DNA from: Acidimicrobiia bacterium
Lineage (GTDB): Bacteria; Actinomycetota; Acidimicrobiia; IMCC26256; PALSA-610
NCBI GenBank assembly: GCA_036271555.1
Contig: DATBAK010000027.1
Location: 1 to 42,438 of the forward strand
Direction: 5' to 3'
DNA: 42,438 nt
Positions within the stretch are counted from its first letter, which is position 1. Each line of letters starts with the position of its first letter. Below are positions 15,140 through 23,859 of this stretch, one piece after another. The notes under the pieces were generated by a model that did not search any database, was not told where the DNA came from, and was given only the letters and a program-made list of their open reading frames with translations. The position numbers were made by a program, and so were the translations under genes.

Positions 15140-18100
15140 ATGGACACGGAGCCGGCCGATTCGCGTCCGAGTCCTGCACGCACGGTGGGCGCGTGGCTCG
15201 ATGTCGCCGAACCCCCCATCGAACCGCCGGGTCCGCCCGCGGCCGAGGTCGTCCTCGACCTCGACGCGCTCGACGACCTCGGCGACGACGGGCGCTCCCA
15301 GCCCGCGCCGGCTATGCCCCCGGTGGTCGCGGTCGTGGTCACCGACGGCGGAGCCGGGCTCGAGGCCACCCTCGGCTCGCTCGCCGACCAGGAGTACCCG
15401 TCGCTCTCGACGCTGGTGATCGACCGGGGCGCGGAGACCGATCCCACCGGCCGGGTCGCGGGCGTCTACCCCCATGCCTTCGTGCGCAGGCTCGAGGAGC
15501 CCCGCTCGTTCACCGAGGCCTGCAACGTCGCCTTCGCCAGCGTCGAGGGTTCCCCGTTCTTCCTCGTGTGCCGGGACGACATCGTGCTCGAGCCGGGCAC
15601 CGTGCGGGTGCTCGTCGAAGAGGCGTATCGCAGCAACGCCGCGATCGTCGGGCCCAAGGTCGTCGAGCTCGACCGGCCCGACGTGCTCCTCGAGGTCGGC
15701 CTCTCGGTCGACCGCTACGGCGTCGTGTTCTCCGGCATCGAGCCCGGCGAAGTCGACCAGGAGCAGCACGACGCGGTGCGCGACGTGTTCTGTGTGTCGG
15801 ACGCGCTGATGCTCCTGCGCGCCGACCTCGTCTCCGAGCTCGGTGGCTTCGACGCGCGCTCGGAGCCCGGCTCCTCCGACCTCGATCTCTGCTGGCGCGC
15901 TCGTGTCATCGGCGCGCGCGTGGTCGTCGCGCCCGACGCGCGCGTGCGCCGCCAACCGACGGGCGGGCACCGGCGCGCGCGTCTCGCGAGCGTCGTGCGC
16001 GACGCGAACCGGGCGCGCATCCGCGTGCTCACCAAGTGCACCGCGCGCGGCGCGCTCCTCTGGGTGTTGCCGCTCGCGTTCCTCCTCGACGCGGGCGAAG
16101 CGGTCGGACTCGTGCTCGGACGCCACTTCGCGCGCGCGCGGTCGCTCATGTCCGGATGGTGGTCCGCGTTGCGCGAGCTGCCGGTGACGCTCGCGGATCG
16201 ACGGCCGTTGCAAGCGCGGCGCGACGTCGGCGAGCACGAGCTGCGGCGACTCATGGTGCGTGGCAGCTCGCGTGTTCGCACCGCGGTGATCCTGCGGCTG
16301 CACGGGCGGCGCACCGGCCTCGACGAGGTCGAGACGCGCACGCGCAGTGCCGTCGGCGCGGCGCGCGACACGTTGCGCGGCGCGGCCGGGATCGCTTGGG
16401 TCGCGGTGCTTGCGGTCGTGCTGATCGGATCGCGCAACCTGATCGCCAGCGGCGTGCCGTCGGTGGCCGGCTTCGCAGCCTGGCCCCACCTCGGATCGCT
16501 GCTCCGCACCTATCACTCGACCTGGCGCGTGACCGGCCTCGGTTCCGCCTCGCCGGCGAGCCCGTCGTTCGGTGTGATGAGCGTTGCGACCGCGGTGCTG
16601 CTCGGTCACGCCGCGCTCGCGCGCACGCTGTTCGTCGTCGGCGCGGTGCCGCTCGGCGGTTATGGCGTCTACCGCGCGCTGCGCCCGGCCGCGACGTCGC
16701 CGCTGCCCGCGATCGCCGCGCTCGTCGCGTACGTGGGCAATCCGCTGCCGCGCAACCTCCTCGGCTCGGGACAGCTCGGTCCGCTCGTACTGTTCGCGCT
16801 CGCGCCGTTCATCCTCTCGGCGGTTGCGCGGGCCGTGGGAAACCACTGGTCGACGGCGGAGCCCGACGACCGTTGGCGCTGGTCGCGCGTCGCGGCGCTC
16901 GCCGCGCTGGTCGCGATCGTCACCGCGTTCTGGCCGCCGGCGTTGTTGTTCGCGCTCGTGATCGGCGCGGTCGCGCTCGTCGGCGCGCCCGTGCTCGGCG
17001 GACTGCGCGCCGCGGGACGCGTCGCGGCGGCGACCGCCGCGGGCACGCTCGGCGCGCTCGTCCTGCTCGTGCCCTGGCCACTCGTGCTCCTGCACGCCGA
17101 CGGTCCGGCGCTCGGACTCTTGCCGCGCGCGCCGCTGCCGCTCGGCGATGTGCTGCGCTTCCACACCGGCGCGGCGGGCGCGGGCCTGCTGCCGTGGGGG
17201 CTGCTCGTCGCCGCCGCGCTCCCGCTCATCACCGCGACCGGCGAGCGTCTGGTCTGGGCCGGCCGCGCGTGGTTGCTCGTCGCCGCGTCCTTCACGCTCG
17301 CGTGGTTGCCGAGCCGGTTGTCGCCGTCGTTGGCGGTCCCGTCGGCGGGTGGCGTGCTCGTCGCGGCCGCGCTCGGGCTCGCCATCGCGGTCGGCATCGG
17401 GGTCGCGGCCTTCGTCGACGAGTTGCGCACGCTCGAGTTCGGCTGGCGCCAGGTCGGCGCGATGCTCGCCGTCCTCGGGTTGCTCGCGCCGGTGCCGGGC
17501 GCGCTCGGCGACGCGCTCGGAGGGTCGTGGCGCCTGCCTCGTAGCGACTGGAGCGGGCAACTCACGTGGATGGCGCAGCCCGGGCCCGCGGCGACGTTCC
17601 GCGTGCTGTGGGTCGGCGCCCCCGCGATCCTCCCGCTCGACGGCGCGGTGACCCACGGGCTCGGCTACGGCCTCAGCCGCAACGGTCCGCCCGACGCGCG
17701 CGCGTTGTGGCCCGCACCCGGTGGCCACGCGGGCGCGGTCGAGCGCGACGCGGTCTCGCTGCTCGCGACCGCGCACACCGCGCGGCTCGGTCACGTGCTC
17801 GCGCCGCTGGGCGTGCGCTACATCGCGGTGATCGACCGCGCCGCCCCCGACTCGCACCACGTGCACCGCTTGCCCGCAGGGCTGACGACGACGCTCGGCG
17901 AGCAGCTCGATCTCTCGATGCGCCAGGCGGAACCGGGCCTCACGCTGTACGAGAACGCGGCGTGGATGCCGACGCGCGCGATCACGTCGGCGCTGCCGAC
18001 CGGTGGCAACCCGACCGCCGACGCGCTCGCATCGAGCGTCACCGCGCGGCCGCTGACGGCGGACCGCGCGCCGACCTCGGGCACGGTGTTCGTGTCCGAA

Positions 18101-18328
18101 GCACACGACTCGCGCTGGCGCGCGACGCAGGGCGGCCACGCGCTGTCGGACTCGACCGCGTTCGGGTGGGCGAACGCATATCCGCTGAGCGGCTCCGGCG
18201 CGGTGCACGTGCGCTTCCACGGTGGCTCGGCGCGCACGCTCGCGCTGCTGCTGCAGCTCCTCTTGTGGCTCGCGCTCGCGGTGTTCCTCGTGGTCATCCG
18301 GCGGCGCGCCGCGAAGGCCGCGACATGA
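15140..18328 (+). CDS. Large GT2 glycosyltransferase fused to a polytopic membrane region
   Basis: This is a 1062-residue protein. After an acidic, proline-rich start (about 1-55), a GT-A domain runs from VVAVVVTDGGAGLEATLGSL to about residue 290. It has RSFTEACNVAFAS, CRDDIVLEPGTVRVL as the acidic metal site region, the acceptor-side GGFDARSEPGSSDLDLCWRA, and a basic exit. A first hydrophobic span lies near 300-325, then a helix near 413-433 starts a region of roughly a dozen transmembrane segments up to about 800. A large exported domain and a final helix near 1035-1055 complete it. This matches actinobacterial GT2-plus-membrane proteins found beside a DUF5719 gene, thought to act on wall glycoconjugates. 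The ATG at 15140 follows the -10-like element; an upstream in-frame start at 15044 was rejected. It overlaps the next gene (ATGA). Confidence 0.85.
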   Translation: MDTEPADSRPSPARTVGAWLDVAEPPIEPPGPPAAEVVLDLDALDDLGDDGRSQPAPAMPPVVAVVVTDGGAGLEATLGSLADQEYPSLSTLVIDRGAETDPTGRVAGVYPHAFVRRLEEPRSFTEACNVAFASVEGSPFFLVCRDDIVLEPGTVRVLVEEAYRSNAAIVGPKVVELDRPDVLLEVGLSVDRYGVVFSGIEPGEVDQEQHDAVRDVFCVSDALMLLRADLVSELGGFDARSEPGSSDLDLCWRARVIGARVVVAPDARVRRQPTGGHRRARLASVVRDANRARIRVLTKCTARGALLWVLPLAFLLDAGEAVGLVLGRHFARARSLMSGWWSALRELPVTLADRRPLQARRDVGEHELRRLMVRGSSRVRTAVILRLHGRRTGLDEVETRTRSAVGAARDTLRGAAGIAWVAVLAVVLIGSRNLIASGVPSVAGFAAWPHLGSLLRTYHSTWRVTGLGSASPASPSFGVMSVATAVLLGHAALARTLFVVGAVPLGGYGVYRALRPAATSPLPAIAALVAYVGNPLPRNLLGSGQLGPLVLFALAPFILSAVARAVGNHWSTAEPDDRWRWSRVAALAALVAIVTAFWPPALLFALVIGAVALVGAPVLGGLRAAGRVAAATAAGTLGALVLLVPWPLVLLHADGPALGLLPRAPLPLGDVLRFHTGAAGAGLLPWGLLVAAALPLITATGERLVWAGRAWLLVAASFTLAWLPSRLSPSLAVPSAGGVLVAAALGLAIAVGIGVAAFVDELRTLEFGWRQVGAMLAVLGLLAPVPGALGDALGGSWRLPRSDWSGQLTWMAQPGPAATFRVLWVGAPAILPLDGAVTHGLGYGLSRNGPPDARALWPAPGGHAGAVERDAVSLLATAHTARLGHVLAPLGVRYIAVIDRAAPDSHHVHRLPAGLTTTLGEQLDLSMRQAEPGLTLYENAAWMPTRAITSALPTGGNPTADALASSVTARPLTADRAPTSGTVFVSEAHDSRWRATQGGHALSDSTAFGWANAYPLSGSGAVHVRFHGGSARTLALLLQLLLWLALAVFLVVIRRRAAKAAT

Positions 18329-20076
18329 CGCGCGCTCGCCGTCTCCCGCTCGCGGTGCTGCTCGTCGGGTTGCTCGTCGTCGCGATCGCCGCCGGCGACC
18401 GTCACACCGCGACCGTCGGTGTGCGCGAGTCGCGCCTCGCGGCGACGATGCCGGCGGCCGACGCGCGTTCGAGCGCGTGGTACTGCTCGGGCGGTCCCGG
18501 CGGCTCGGGTCCGAGCCCGGACCGCGTCACGATCTCGAACGCCGGCGGTGTCGCGGTGCCGGTCGCGGTCGACGTGATGGTGTCGGGCGGCGCGGTGCGC
18601 GAGCAGCTCGTGAACGTCGCCGCGCGCGCGAGTCGCACGCTCACGGTGTCGAGCCTCTCGCGTGATCCAACGGCCGCGCTCGTCGTGCAACCGCTGGGCC
18701 CGAGCGTCGTGGTGGCGCAGGGCTGGGCTGCGAACGGCGACGTCGCCTCGGCGCCGTGCGCGACGCGCTCCGCGTCGACGTGGTTCTTCGCCGGGGGAAC
18801 CAGCACCACGGGCGCGCAGGAGTGGCTCTCGCTGCTCGACCCGTACCCGGTCGACGCGGTCGTCGACGTGCAGGCGTACACCGAGAACGGTTTGCGCGCG
18901 CCGAGCTCCCTGCAGGATCTCGTGGTCCACGCGCACTCACGGGTGTCGGTGCGCATCGATCCCCTCGTCGCGCAGCAGCACCTCGTCGCGCTCCAGGTCC
19001 ACGCGCGCAATGGTCAGCGAGTCGTGGCGACGACCGCGGTCGTGCGGCCGAAGACCGGCGGAGCGGCCGGTGTCGACGCGTCGCTGTCGCTCGGCGCGAC
19101 GGAGCTCGCGCGTACGTGGTGGTTCGCCGACAACCGCGATCGTCCCGGCGCGAGCGAGCAGCTCGTGCTCGCGAATCCCGGTGAGGCCGACGCAACCGTC
19201 CGCGTCGAGCTCGTGTCGGACCTCTCGGCCGTCATCCAAGCGCGCGCCGTGACGGTGCCGGCCGGTACCGCCGCGGCCGTCGACTACTCCGGCGCGGCCA
19301 AGGCGAACGCGAACTACACGCTGTCGTTGCACTCGTCGATTCCGATCGTGGCCGAGACGCGCGCGACGTTCGACCGCGCACGCGCGCCGCTCGCGGGCAG
19401 CGTGACCGAGCTCGGCACCACTGCGGCCGCGCACGAGTGGTGGTTCGCGGGTGGGCCGTTCACCGCGACCGGTCTCGGCGGTGCCGAACCGCACGTGCCG
19501 ATCGGCTACGACGCGCTCATGGTGATGAAGCCGACGACGGCCGCGGCGCGCCTCACGACGATCGCGAACATCCTGCACAACGACGGCCACGTGCGCCGCA
19601 CGTTCGTGATCACGCAGGCGGCGGCGCTCAAGTCGTTCACCACGGCGAACCGCGACAACCCCGCGCTCGTGTCGGGCGCCACCGCGAGCAAGGTCTCGCC
19701 GGCCTTTGCGATCGACCTCGAGGACGACGCCGCGAGCGGCTGGCTCCGTCAGCGTTTCGTCGACGATCAGAACGTTGCGGGATTCGTGTTCGCACAGAGC
19801 GCCAAGCCCCAAGTCGTCGACGACATCGTCGTGCTGAATCCCGGTCGCCACGCGGCGCGCGTCTCGGTGGTCGCGAGCGCGGCGGGCGGCGGGCTCACTG
19901 CGGCGGGCATGACGGGCGTGATCGTCGCGCCGGGGCGCATGATCGTGATCTCGCTCGTCGGGCTCGCGAAGCCGAGCGGCGCGGCCGTCGTCTCCGCGTC
20001 GCAGCCGGTCGTCGCGGAGCGGTTCGTCGCGTTGCCCGGTGGCGCGACCCGCTCGCCCGGCGTGCCGTCGCCGTGA
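18325..20076 (+). CDS. Secreted repeat protein, DUF5719-like
   Basis: This 583-residue protein has an N-terminal hydrophobic signal or anchor (about residues 7-24) and is otherwise exported. It contains a repeated unit of about 100 residues that begins with an aromatic motif: AWYCSGG (W near 52), TWFFAGG (near 152), TWWFADN (near 265) and EWWFAGG (near 371). Each is followed by beta-rich text of the type VTISNAGGVAVPVAV or LVLANPGEADATVRVELV, suggesting Ig-like or jelly-roll domains. This agrees with DUF5719 proteins, which accompany a large membrane GT2 in actinobacteria; the function is unknown. Its ATG overlaps the GT2 stop by four bases, so it is probably a partner on the outer face of the membrane. 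The longer in-frame reading from 17566 lies inside the GT2 gene and was rejected. Confidence 0.85.
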   Translation: MTRARRLPLAVLLVGLLVVAIAAGDRHTATVGVRESRLAATMPAADARSSAWYCSGGPGGSGPSPDRVTISNAGGVAVPVAVDVMVSGGAVREQLVNVAARASRTLTVSSLSRDPTAALVVQPLGPSVVVAQGWAANGDVASAPCATRSASTWFFAGGTSTTGAQEWLSLLDPYPVDAVVDVQAYTENGLRAPSSLQDLVVHAHSRVSVRIDPLVAQQHLVALQVHARNGQRVVATTAVVRPKTGGAAGVDASLSLGATELARTWWFADNRDRPGASEQLVLANPGEADATVRVELVSDLSAVIQARAVTVPAGTAAAVDYSGAAKANANYTLSLHSSIPIVAETRATFDRARAPLAGSVTELGTTAAAHEWWFAGGPFTATGLGGAEPHVPIGYDALMVMKPTTAAARLTTIANILHNDGHVRRTFVITQAAALKSFTTANRDNPALVSGATASKVSPAFAIDLEDDAASGWLRQRFVDDQNVAGFVFAQSAKPQVVDDIVVLNPGRHAARVSVVASAAGGGLTAAGMTGVIVAPGRMIVISLVGLAKPSGAAVVSASQPVVAERFVALPGGATRSPGVPSP

Positions 20077-20083
20077 GCGCGCG

Positions 20084-20536
20084 TTGATCCTGCGGATCGT
20101 CCTCGCGGCGGTACTGGTCGCGATCGCGATCGTCGTCGCGTGGCGCCTGCGCGCGCAACCGGCCGCGGAGCCCGTGCAGCCACCCGGCGACATCCCGCGT
20201 CAGCTCCACCGCGCCGACTTCACGCGTCCGGACGCGCCGTGGCTCGTCGTGCTGTTCGCGTCGGCGACCTGCGAGAGCTGCGCGACGATGGCGACCAAGG
20301 TCGCGGTGCTCGAGAGCACGGACGTCGCGGTCGCGACTGCGGAGTACCCGAGCGCGCGCGACATCCACGAGCGCTACCGCGTCGAGTCGGTGCCGCTCGT
20401 CGTCGTCGCCGATTCCGAGGGCGTGACGCGCGGCGCCTTCCTCGGTCCGACGTCTGCGACCGACCTGTGGGCCGCGCTCGCGGAGCTCCGCTCGCCGGGC
20501 ACCACCCCCGAGCCGAAGCTCGGGAAGCTCGACTGA
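20084..20536 (+). CDS. Membrane-anchored thioredoxin-like protein
   Basis: This 150-residue protein has an N-terminal hydrophobic helix (about residues 3-22). A linker leads to a thioredoxin-fold domain with APWLVVLFASATCESCATMA. The redox pair is C63 and C66 (CESC), and the cis-proline loop is VESVPLVVVAD. The topology puts the thioredoxin domain outside the cytoplasm. The start is uncertain: TTG at 20084 is eight bases after the previous stop and begins directly before the helix. A GTG at 20039 would add 15 basic residues and overlap the previous gene. It is the third gene behind the GT2 and DUF5719 genes and may look after disulfides of the exported domains; this is inferred. Confidence 0.75.
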   Translation: MILRIVLAAVLVAIAIVVAWRLRAQPAAEPVQPPGDIPRQLHRADFTRPDAPWLVVLFASATCESCATMATKVAVLESTDVAVATAEYPSARDIHERYRVESVPLVVVADSEGVTRGAFLGPTSATDLWAALAELRSPGTTPEPKLGKLD

Positions 20537-20544
20537 AACGTCAC

Positions 20545-20568
20545 GCGGCGAGCGGAGCGAGTGCGACC
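20545..20568 (+). repeat. Dispersed 24-bp intergenic repeat, copy C
   Basis: Core GGCGAGCGGAGCGAG, with one difference from copy B (6896-6919) and three from copy A. It fills most of the 39-base gap between the thioredoxin-like gene and the convergent ftsH. A partial copy (GTGGCGAGCGGAGCAGGTGC) overlaps the start of the zinc-ribbon gene at 23628. Confidence 0.6.
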
Positions 20569-20575
20569 GGAAAGC

Positions 20576-22684
20576 TCAGTCTCCGGACGCGGGGGTGAAG
20601 GGCGGGCGCGAGGGCGGCGGCGGGGGAGGCGGCGGGGCACCGTGAGGCGCGCCGTTGCCGTTCGGCAGCGGCTCGGTCGAGGTTGCGGCCGCCGCCGGCG
20701 CGGCCTCGGAGACCACCGGGGCCGGCATCGGGTTGGGCGTCACCGTGCCGGGCTGGATCGGCTTGCGTTCGCCGCCGGCCTTGAAGCCCATCGCGTCGTC
20801 GGCGAGCCGCGTGATCTCGTCGCCGTCGAGGGTTTCCCGCTCGAGCAGGTTCTTCGCGATCGCGTCGAGCGCGGGCCGGAACTTCGTGAGCGTCGCGCGC
20901 GTACGGTCCTCCTGCTCGCGCAGGATGGACTCGACCTCCTCGTCGATGACGCGCGCGGTCTCGTCCGAGTAGTCGCGCGTGTGCATGAGATCGTCGCCGA
21001 GGAACACCGCGCCCTGCGAGCCCCATGCCATCGGTCCGATGCGGCTGCTCATGCCCCACTCGCGCACCATCTTGCGGGCGATCTCGGTGGCGCGCACGAG
21101 GTCGTTCTGCGCGCCGGTCGACACGTTGTCGAACACGACGTCCTCGGCGACGCGCCCGCCGAGCATCACCGCGAGCATGTCCTCGATGTAGCGCTTGTTG
21201 TACGCGTGCTGCTCCTCGATCGGCAGCTGCTGCGTCATGCCGAGCGCCATGCCCGTCGGCAGGATCGTGACCTTGTGGACGGGGTCGGCGTCGTCGAGCA
21301 CGTAGGCGCAGAGCGCGTGGCCGCCCTCGTGGTACGCGGTGAGCTGCTTCTCCTCCGCGCTCATGAGGATCGACGGCCGCTTGAGTCCCATGAGGATCCG
21401 GTCGCGCGCCTCGTCGAAGTCGACCTTGTGCACCTCTTGCGCGCCGCGCCGCACCGCGAAGAGCGCGGCCTCGTTCACGAGGTTCGCGAGGTCGGCACCG
21501 CTCATGCCGGGCGTGCCCCGAGCGACGATGTCGGCGTTGACGTCGGGCGCCATCTTCTTGTCGCGGAAGTGCACCTCGAGGATCTCGCGCCGCTCCACCT
21601 GCGTCGGCAGCGGCACCATGATCTGACGGTCGAAGCGACCCGGCCGCAGCAGCGCGGGGTCGAGCACGTCGGGACGGTTCGTCGCGGCCATCATGACGAC
21701 GCCTTCGGTCGTCTCGAAGCCGTCCATCTCCGCGAGCATCTGGTTGAGCGTCTGCTCGCGCTCGTCGTGACCGCCGCCGAGCCCTGCGCCGCGCTTGCGA
21801 CCGATGGAGTCGATCTCGTCGACGAAGATGATCGCGGGGGCCTGCTTGCGCGCGGTGTTGAACAGATCGCGTACGCGCGCCGCGCCGACGCCGACGAACA
21901 TCTCCATGAAGTCGGAGCCGGTCACCGAGATGAACGGCACGCCCGCCTCACCGGCGACCGCGCGCGCGATGAGCGTCTTGCCGGTGCCCGGAGGGCCGAC
22001 GAGCAGCACGCCCTTCGGGATGCGCGCGCCGATGTCGCGGAACTTGCCCGGCATCTTCAGGAAGTCGACGACTTCCTTGATCTCCTCTTTCACCGGCCCG
22101 TAGCCGGCGACATCGGCGAACGTCGTCTTCGGTTTCTCGGTGTTGTAGACCTTCGCGCGCGACCGGCCGATGTTCATGACCGCGCCCATCTGGCCCTGCG
22201 CGCGGCGACTCATCCAGACGAAGAAGCCGATGATCAGGACGACCGGCAGCAACAGCGTCAGGATCGAGCCGAGGATGTTCGAGCCGTGACTCTTGTAGTC
22301 GCGTCCGACGTTGTGGGCGGTCAGCAGCGCGATGTCGGCGTCGGGCATCGAGTTCTGCGGCCCGGTCGTCGAGAAGGTCGTCTTCCCGTCGAGGTCGTCG
22401 CCCTTCTTGAACTCGCCCGTGATGTGCCCGCTCGAGCTGTCGTACTTGATGCTCTCGACGTGGCCGGCCTTCACCTGCGACAGGAACTGGGAGTAGTCGA
22501 CGCTCGCCGACGACGACCCGCCCTTCGGGACGGCCTGGTAGAAGATGAGCGCGGTCACGACCAGGCCGAGCACGACCCACGGCAGCCAGCGCGAGCGCGG
22601 GCTCGGCGCGCGGGGCGGCATCGGGGGGCGCGGCGGACGACCGGGCGGCTCCGGCGGGCGCCAGCGGTCGTTTGAGTCGCTCAA
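20576..22684 (-). CDS. ftsH: ATP-dependent zinc metalloprotease FtsH
   Basis: This 702-residue protein degrades damaged or unassembled membrane proteins. A Pro/Arg-rich cytoplasmic start precedes the first membrane helix (about residues 33-51). A periplasmic domain and a second helix (about 137-157) follow. The AAA domain has Walker A at residues 229-237 (GPPGTGKT, K236), Walker B IIFVDEID and the second region of homology [20 protein letters not shown]. The zinc site HEGGH is at 452-456, with the third ligand Asp in the downstream EDVVFDN segment. The tail is Pro/Gly-rich and disordered. The start is TTG, supported by GGAG five bases upstream, and the resulting N-terminus gives full length. 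It is transcribed divergently from the CPBP protease. Confidence 0.96.
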   Translation of the reverse strand: MSDSNDRWRPPEPPGRPPRPPMPPRAPSPRSRWLPWVVLGLVVTALIFYQAVPKGGSSSASVDYSQFLSQVKAGHVESIKYDSSSGHITGEFKKGDDLDGKTTFSTTGPQNSMPDADIALLTAHNVGRDYKSHGSNILGSILTLLLPVVLIIGFFVWMSRRAQGQMGAVMNIGRSRAKVYNTEKPKTTFADVAGYGPVKEEIKEVVDFLKMPGKFRDIGARIPKGVLLVGPPGTGKTLIARAVAGEAGVPFISVTGSDFMEMFVGVGAARVRDLFNTARKQAPAIIFVDEIDSIGRKRGAGLGGGHDEREQTLNQMLAEMDGFETTEGVVMMAATNRPDVLDPALLRPGRFDRQIMVPLPTQVERREILEVHFRDKKMAPDVNADIVARGTPGMSGADLANLVNEAALFAVRRGAQEVHKVDFDEARDRILMGLKRPSILMSAEEKQLTAYHEGGHALCAYVLDDADPVHKVTILPTGMALGMTQQLPIEEQHAYNKRYIEDMLAVMLGGRVAEDVVFDNVSTGAQNDLVRATEIARKMVREWGMSSRIGPMAWGSQGAVFLGDDLMHTRDYSDETARVIDEEVESILREQEDRTRATLTKFRPALDAIAKNLLERETLDGDEITRLADDAMGFKAGGERKPIQPGTVTPNPMPAPVVSEAAPAAAATSTEPLPNGNGAPHGAPPPPPPPPSRPPFTPASGD

Positions 22685-22689
22685 CAGAT

Positions 22690-22693
22690 CTCC
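22690..22693 (-). promoter_or_regulatory. Ribosome-binding site deciding the TTG start of ftsH
   Basis: On the minus strand GGAG is followed by ATCTG and then TTG. No ATG or GTG in frame gives a better-placed start, so translation from TTG is supported. Confidence 0.6.
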
Positions 22694-22784
22694 AAATGGG
22701 ACGCGAGTTCTCTCATGCTACGGCGCGTCACGTGGTGGTTCCGGCCCCGGCCCCAACCGAAGCTGAGAACGGGTGATTCCTCGG

Positions 22785-22790
22785 TAACCT
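22785..22790 (+). promoter_or_regulatory. Probable -10 hexamer of the CPBP protease gene (leaderless)
   Basis: CGGTAACCT ends exactly 6 bases before the ATG at 22797. There is no Shine-Dalgarno sequence, so the transcript probably starts at or next to the start codon. Confidence 0.55.
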
Positions 22791-22796
22791 CCGCCG

Positions 22797-23597
22797 ATGG
22801 GGTCGTCGCCTCCACCGCCCCCTCCGTCGTTCCCGCCGGTCCCTCCGCCACCGCCGTCGCCGCCGGCCGTGCCGGGCCCACCGCCTCGGCGCGCGACGTT
22901 GCGGTGGGGTCTCGGCGACGCGGTCCTCGCGTTCGTGCTCGCGATCGTGGGCGCGATCGTCGTCACCCAGATCGTCATCGGCGTCACCGGCACGCAGCGG
23001 CTCTCCGACGGGAGCTATCCGGAGACCGCGGCGATCATCGGCGCGACGGTCGCGGGACAGTACGGCGCCTGGTTCTTGTGGATGCTGCTCGTCAGCAAGC
23101 GCAAGGGGATCGGCACGCTGCGCGCCGACTTCGGCTTCGTCGTCGATGTCGCGCACGACTGGTCGATGATCGCGATCGGGTTCGGCTTCGAGATCGCGGC
23201 GGGCATCGTGCTGTTCCCGATCACGAATCTCCTCAAGAAGACGCCGCAACAAGTGGTGCACGACCTCGACACTGCGCACGGAGCGAAGCTCGTCATCCTC
23301 GTCGTCACCGCGCTCGTCGTCGCGCCGGTGGTCGAGGAGCTCTTCTTCCGCGGTCTGTTGCTGCGCGCGCTGCAGCGGCGGGTGTCGGCGCCGATCGCCG
23401 TCGCGATCGCGGCGCTCGCGTTCGGCCTCACGCACGTGCTGTTCGACTTCGGGTCGGGGGCGGTGATGCCGGCCCTCGTCGCGCTCGGCCTCGTGTCCGG
23501 CTACTTCGCGGTCCGGACCGGAAACCTGTCCCGGTCGATCCTGCTCCACGCCGGATTCAACCTGGTGGCGGTGCTCGCAGTGCTCACGAACCACTGA
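22797..23597 (+). CDS. CPBP-family intramembrane metalloprotease
   Basis: This 266-residue protein has an unusual proline-rich cytoplasmic start (about residues 4-30, long runs of Pro). It then has about seven membrane helices. The CPBP (Abi) motifs are all present: EELFFR (E180, E181, R185), FGLTH with H213, and HAGFN with H251 and N255. These are the catalytic residues of Rce1-like intramembrane endopeptidases. Substrates in bacteria are mostly unknown; roles range from bacteriocin self-immunity to protein maturation. The proline-rich tail may be a protein-interaction segment. The ATG fits the leaderless signal, and transcription is divergent from ftsH, another membrane protease. Confidence 0.9.
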   Translation: MGSSPPPPPPSFPPVPPPPPSPPAVPGPPPRRATLRWGLGDAVLAFVLAIVGAIVVTQIVIGVTGTQRLSDGSYPETAAIIGATVAGQYGAWFLWMLLVSKRKGIGTLRADFGFVVDVAHDWSMIAIGFGFEIAAGIVLFPITNLLKKTPQQVVHDLDTAHGAKLVILVVTALVVAPVVEELFFRGLLLRALQRRVSAPIAVAIAALAFGLTHVLFDFGSGAVMPALVALGLVSGYFAVRTGNLSRSILLHAGFNLVAVLAVLTNH

Positions 23598-23627
23598 AAG
23601 ACCACCGATCGCGGCCGATGAGGTTCC

Positions 23628-23822
23628 GTGGCGAGCGGAGCAGGTGCCCCGGTGGTCTGCGCGGTGTGCGGACACGGTGAGACGGTGTCCATCCGGATGC
23701 GGGTGGGCGGCGAGGAGATCACGTTCCGGCGCTGCGCCCGCTGCGAGGCCAACGCGTGGGAGGGCGAAGCGGGGCGATTGAGCCTCGATCGCGTCCTCGA
23801 GCTCGCGCGCTCGTCACGCTGA
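23628..23822 (+). CDS. Small zinc-ribbon protein
   Basis: This 64-residue protein has two CxxC knuckles: CAVCGHGE near residues 11-18 and RRCARCEANAWEGE near 36-49. A beta-rich linker (SIRMRVGGEEITF) separates them and a short helical tail ends in RSSR. The four cysteines fit a zinc ribbon, which could bind nucleic acid or protein. No specific family was recognised. The start is uncertain: GTG at 23628 lies inside a partial copy of the dispersed repeat, so the GTG at 23652 (beginning VVCAVCGHG) may be the true one. It lies 30 bases after the CPBP gene and 37 bases before the large membrane protein. Confidence 0.65.
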   Translation: MASGAGAPVVCAVCGHGETVSIRMRVGGEEITFRRCARCEANAWEGEAGRLSLDRVLELARSSR

Positions 23823-23859
23823 ACCGGTTTCGCGCGCGCCGTTTGGCAAGCTGGGGGCG

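Noticed and set aside
15068-18220. A very long open frame on the minus strand opposite the GT2-membrane gene
   Set aside because: It is Arg-, Glu- and Ala-rich low-complexity text without any domain motif, and mirrors a plus-strand gene with clear GT2 motifs. It is the usual antisense effect of high G+C third positions.
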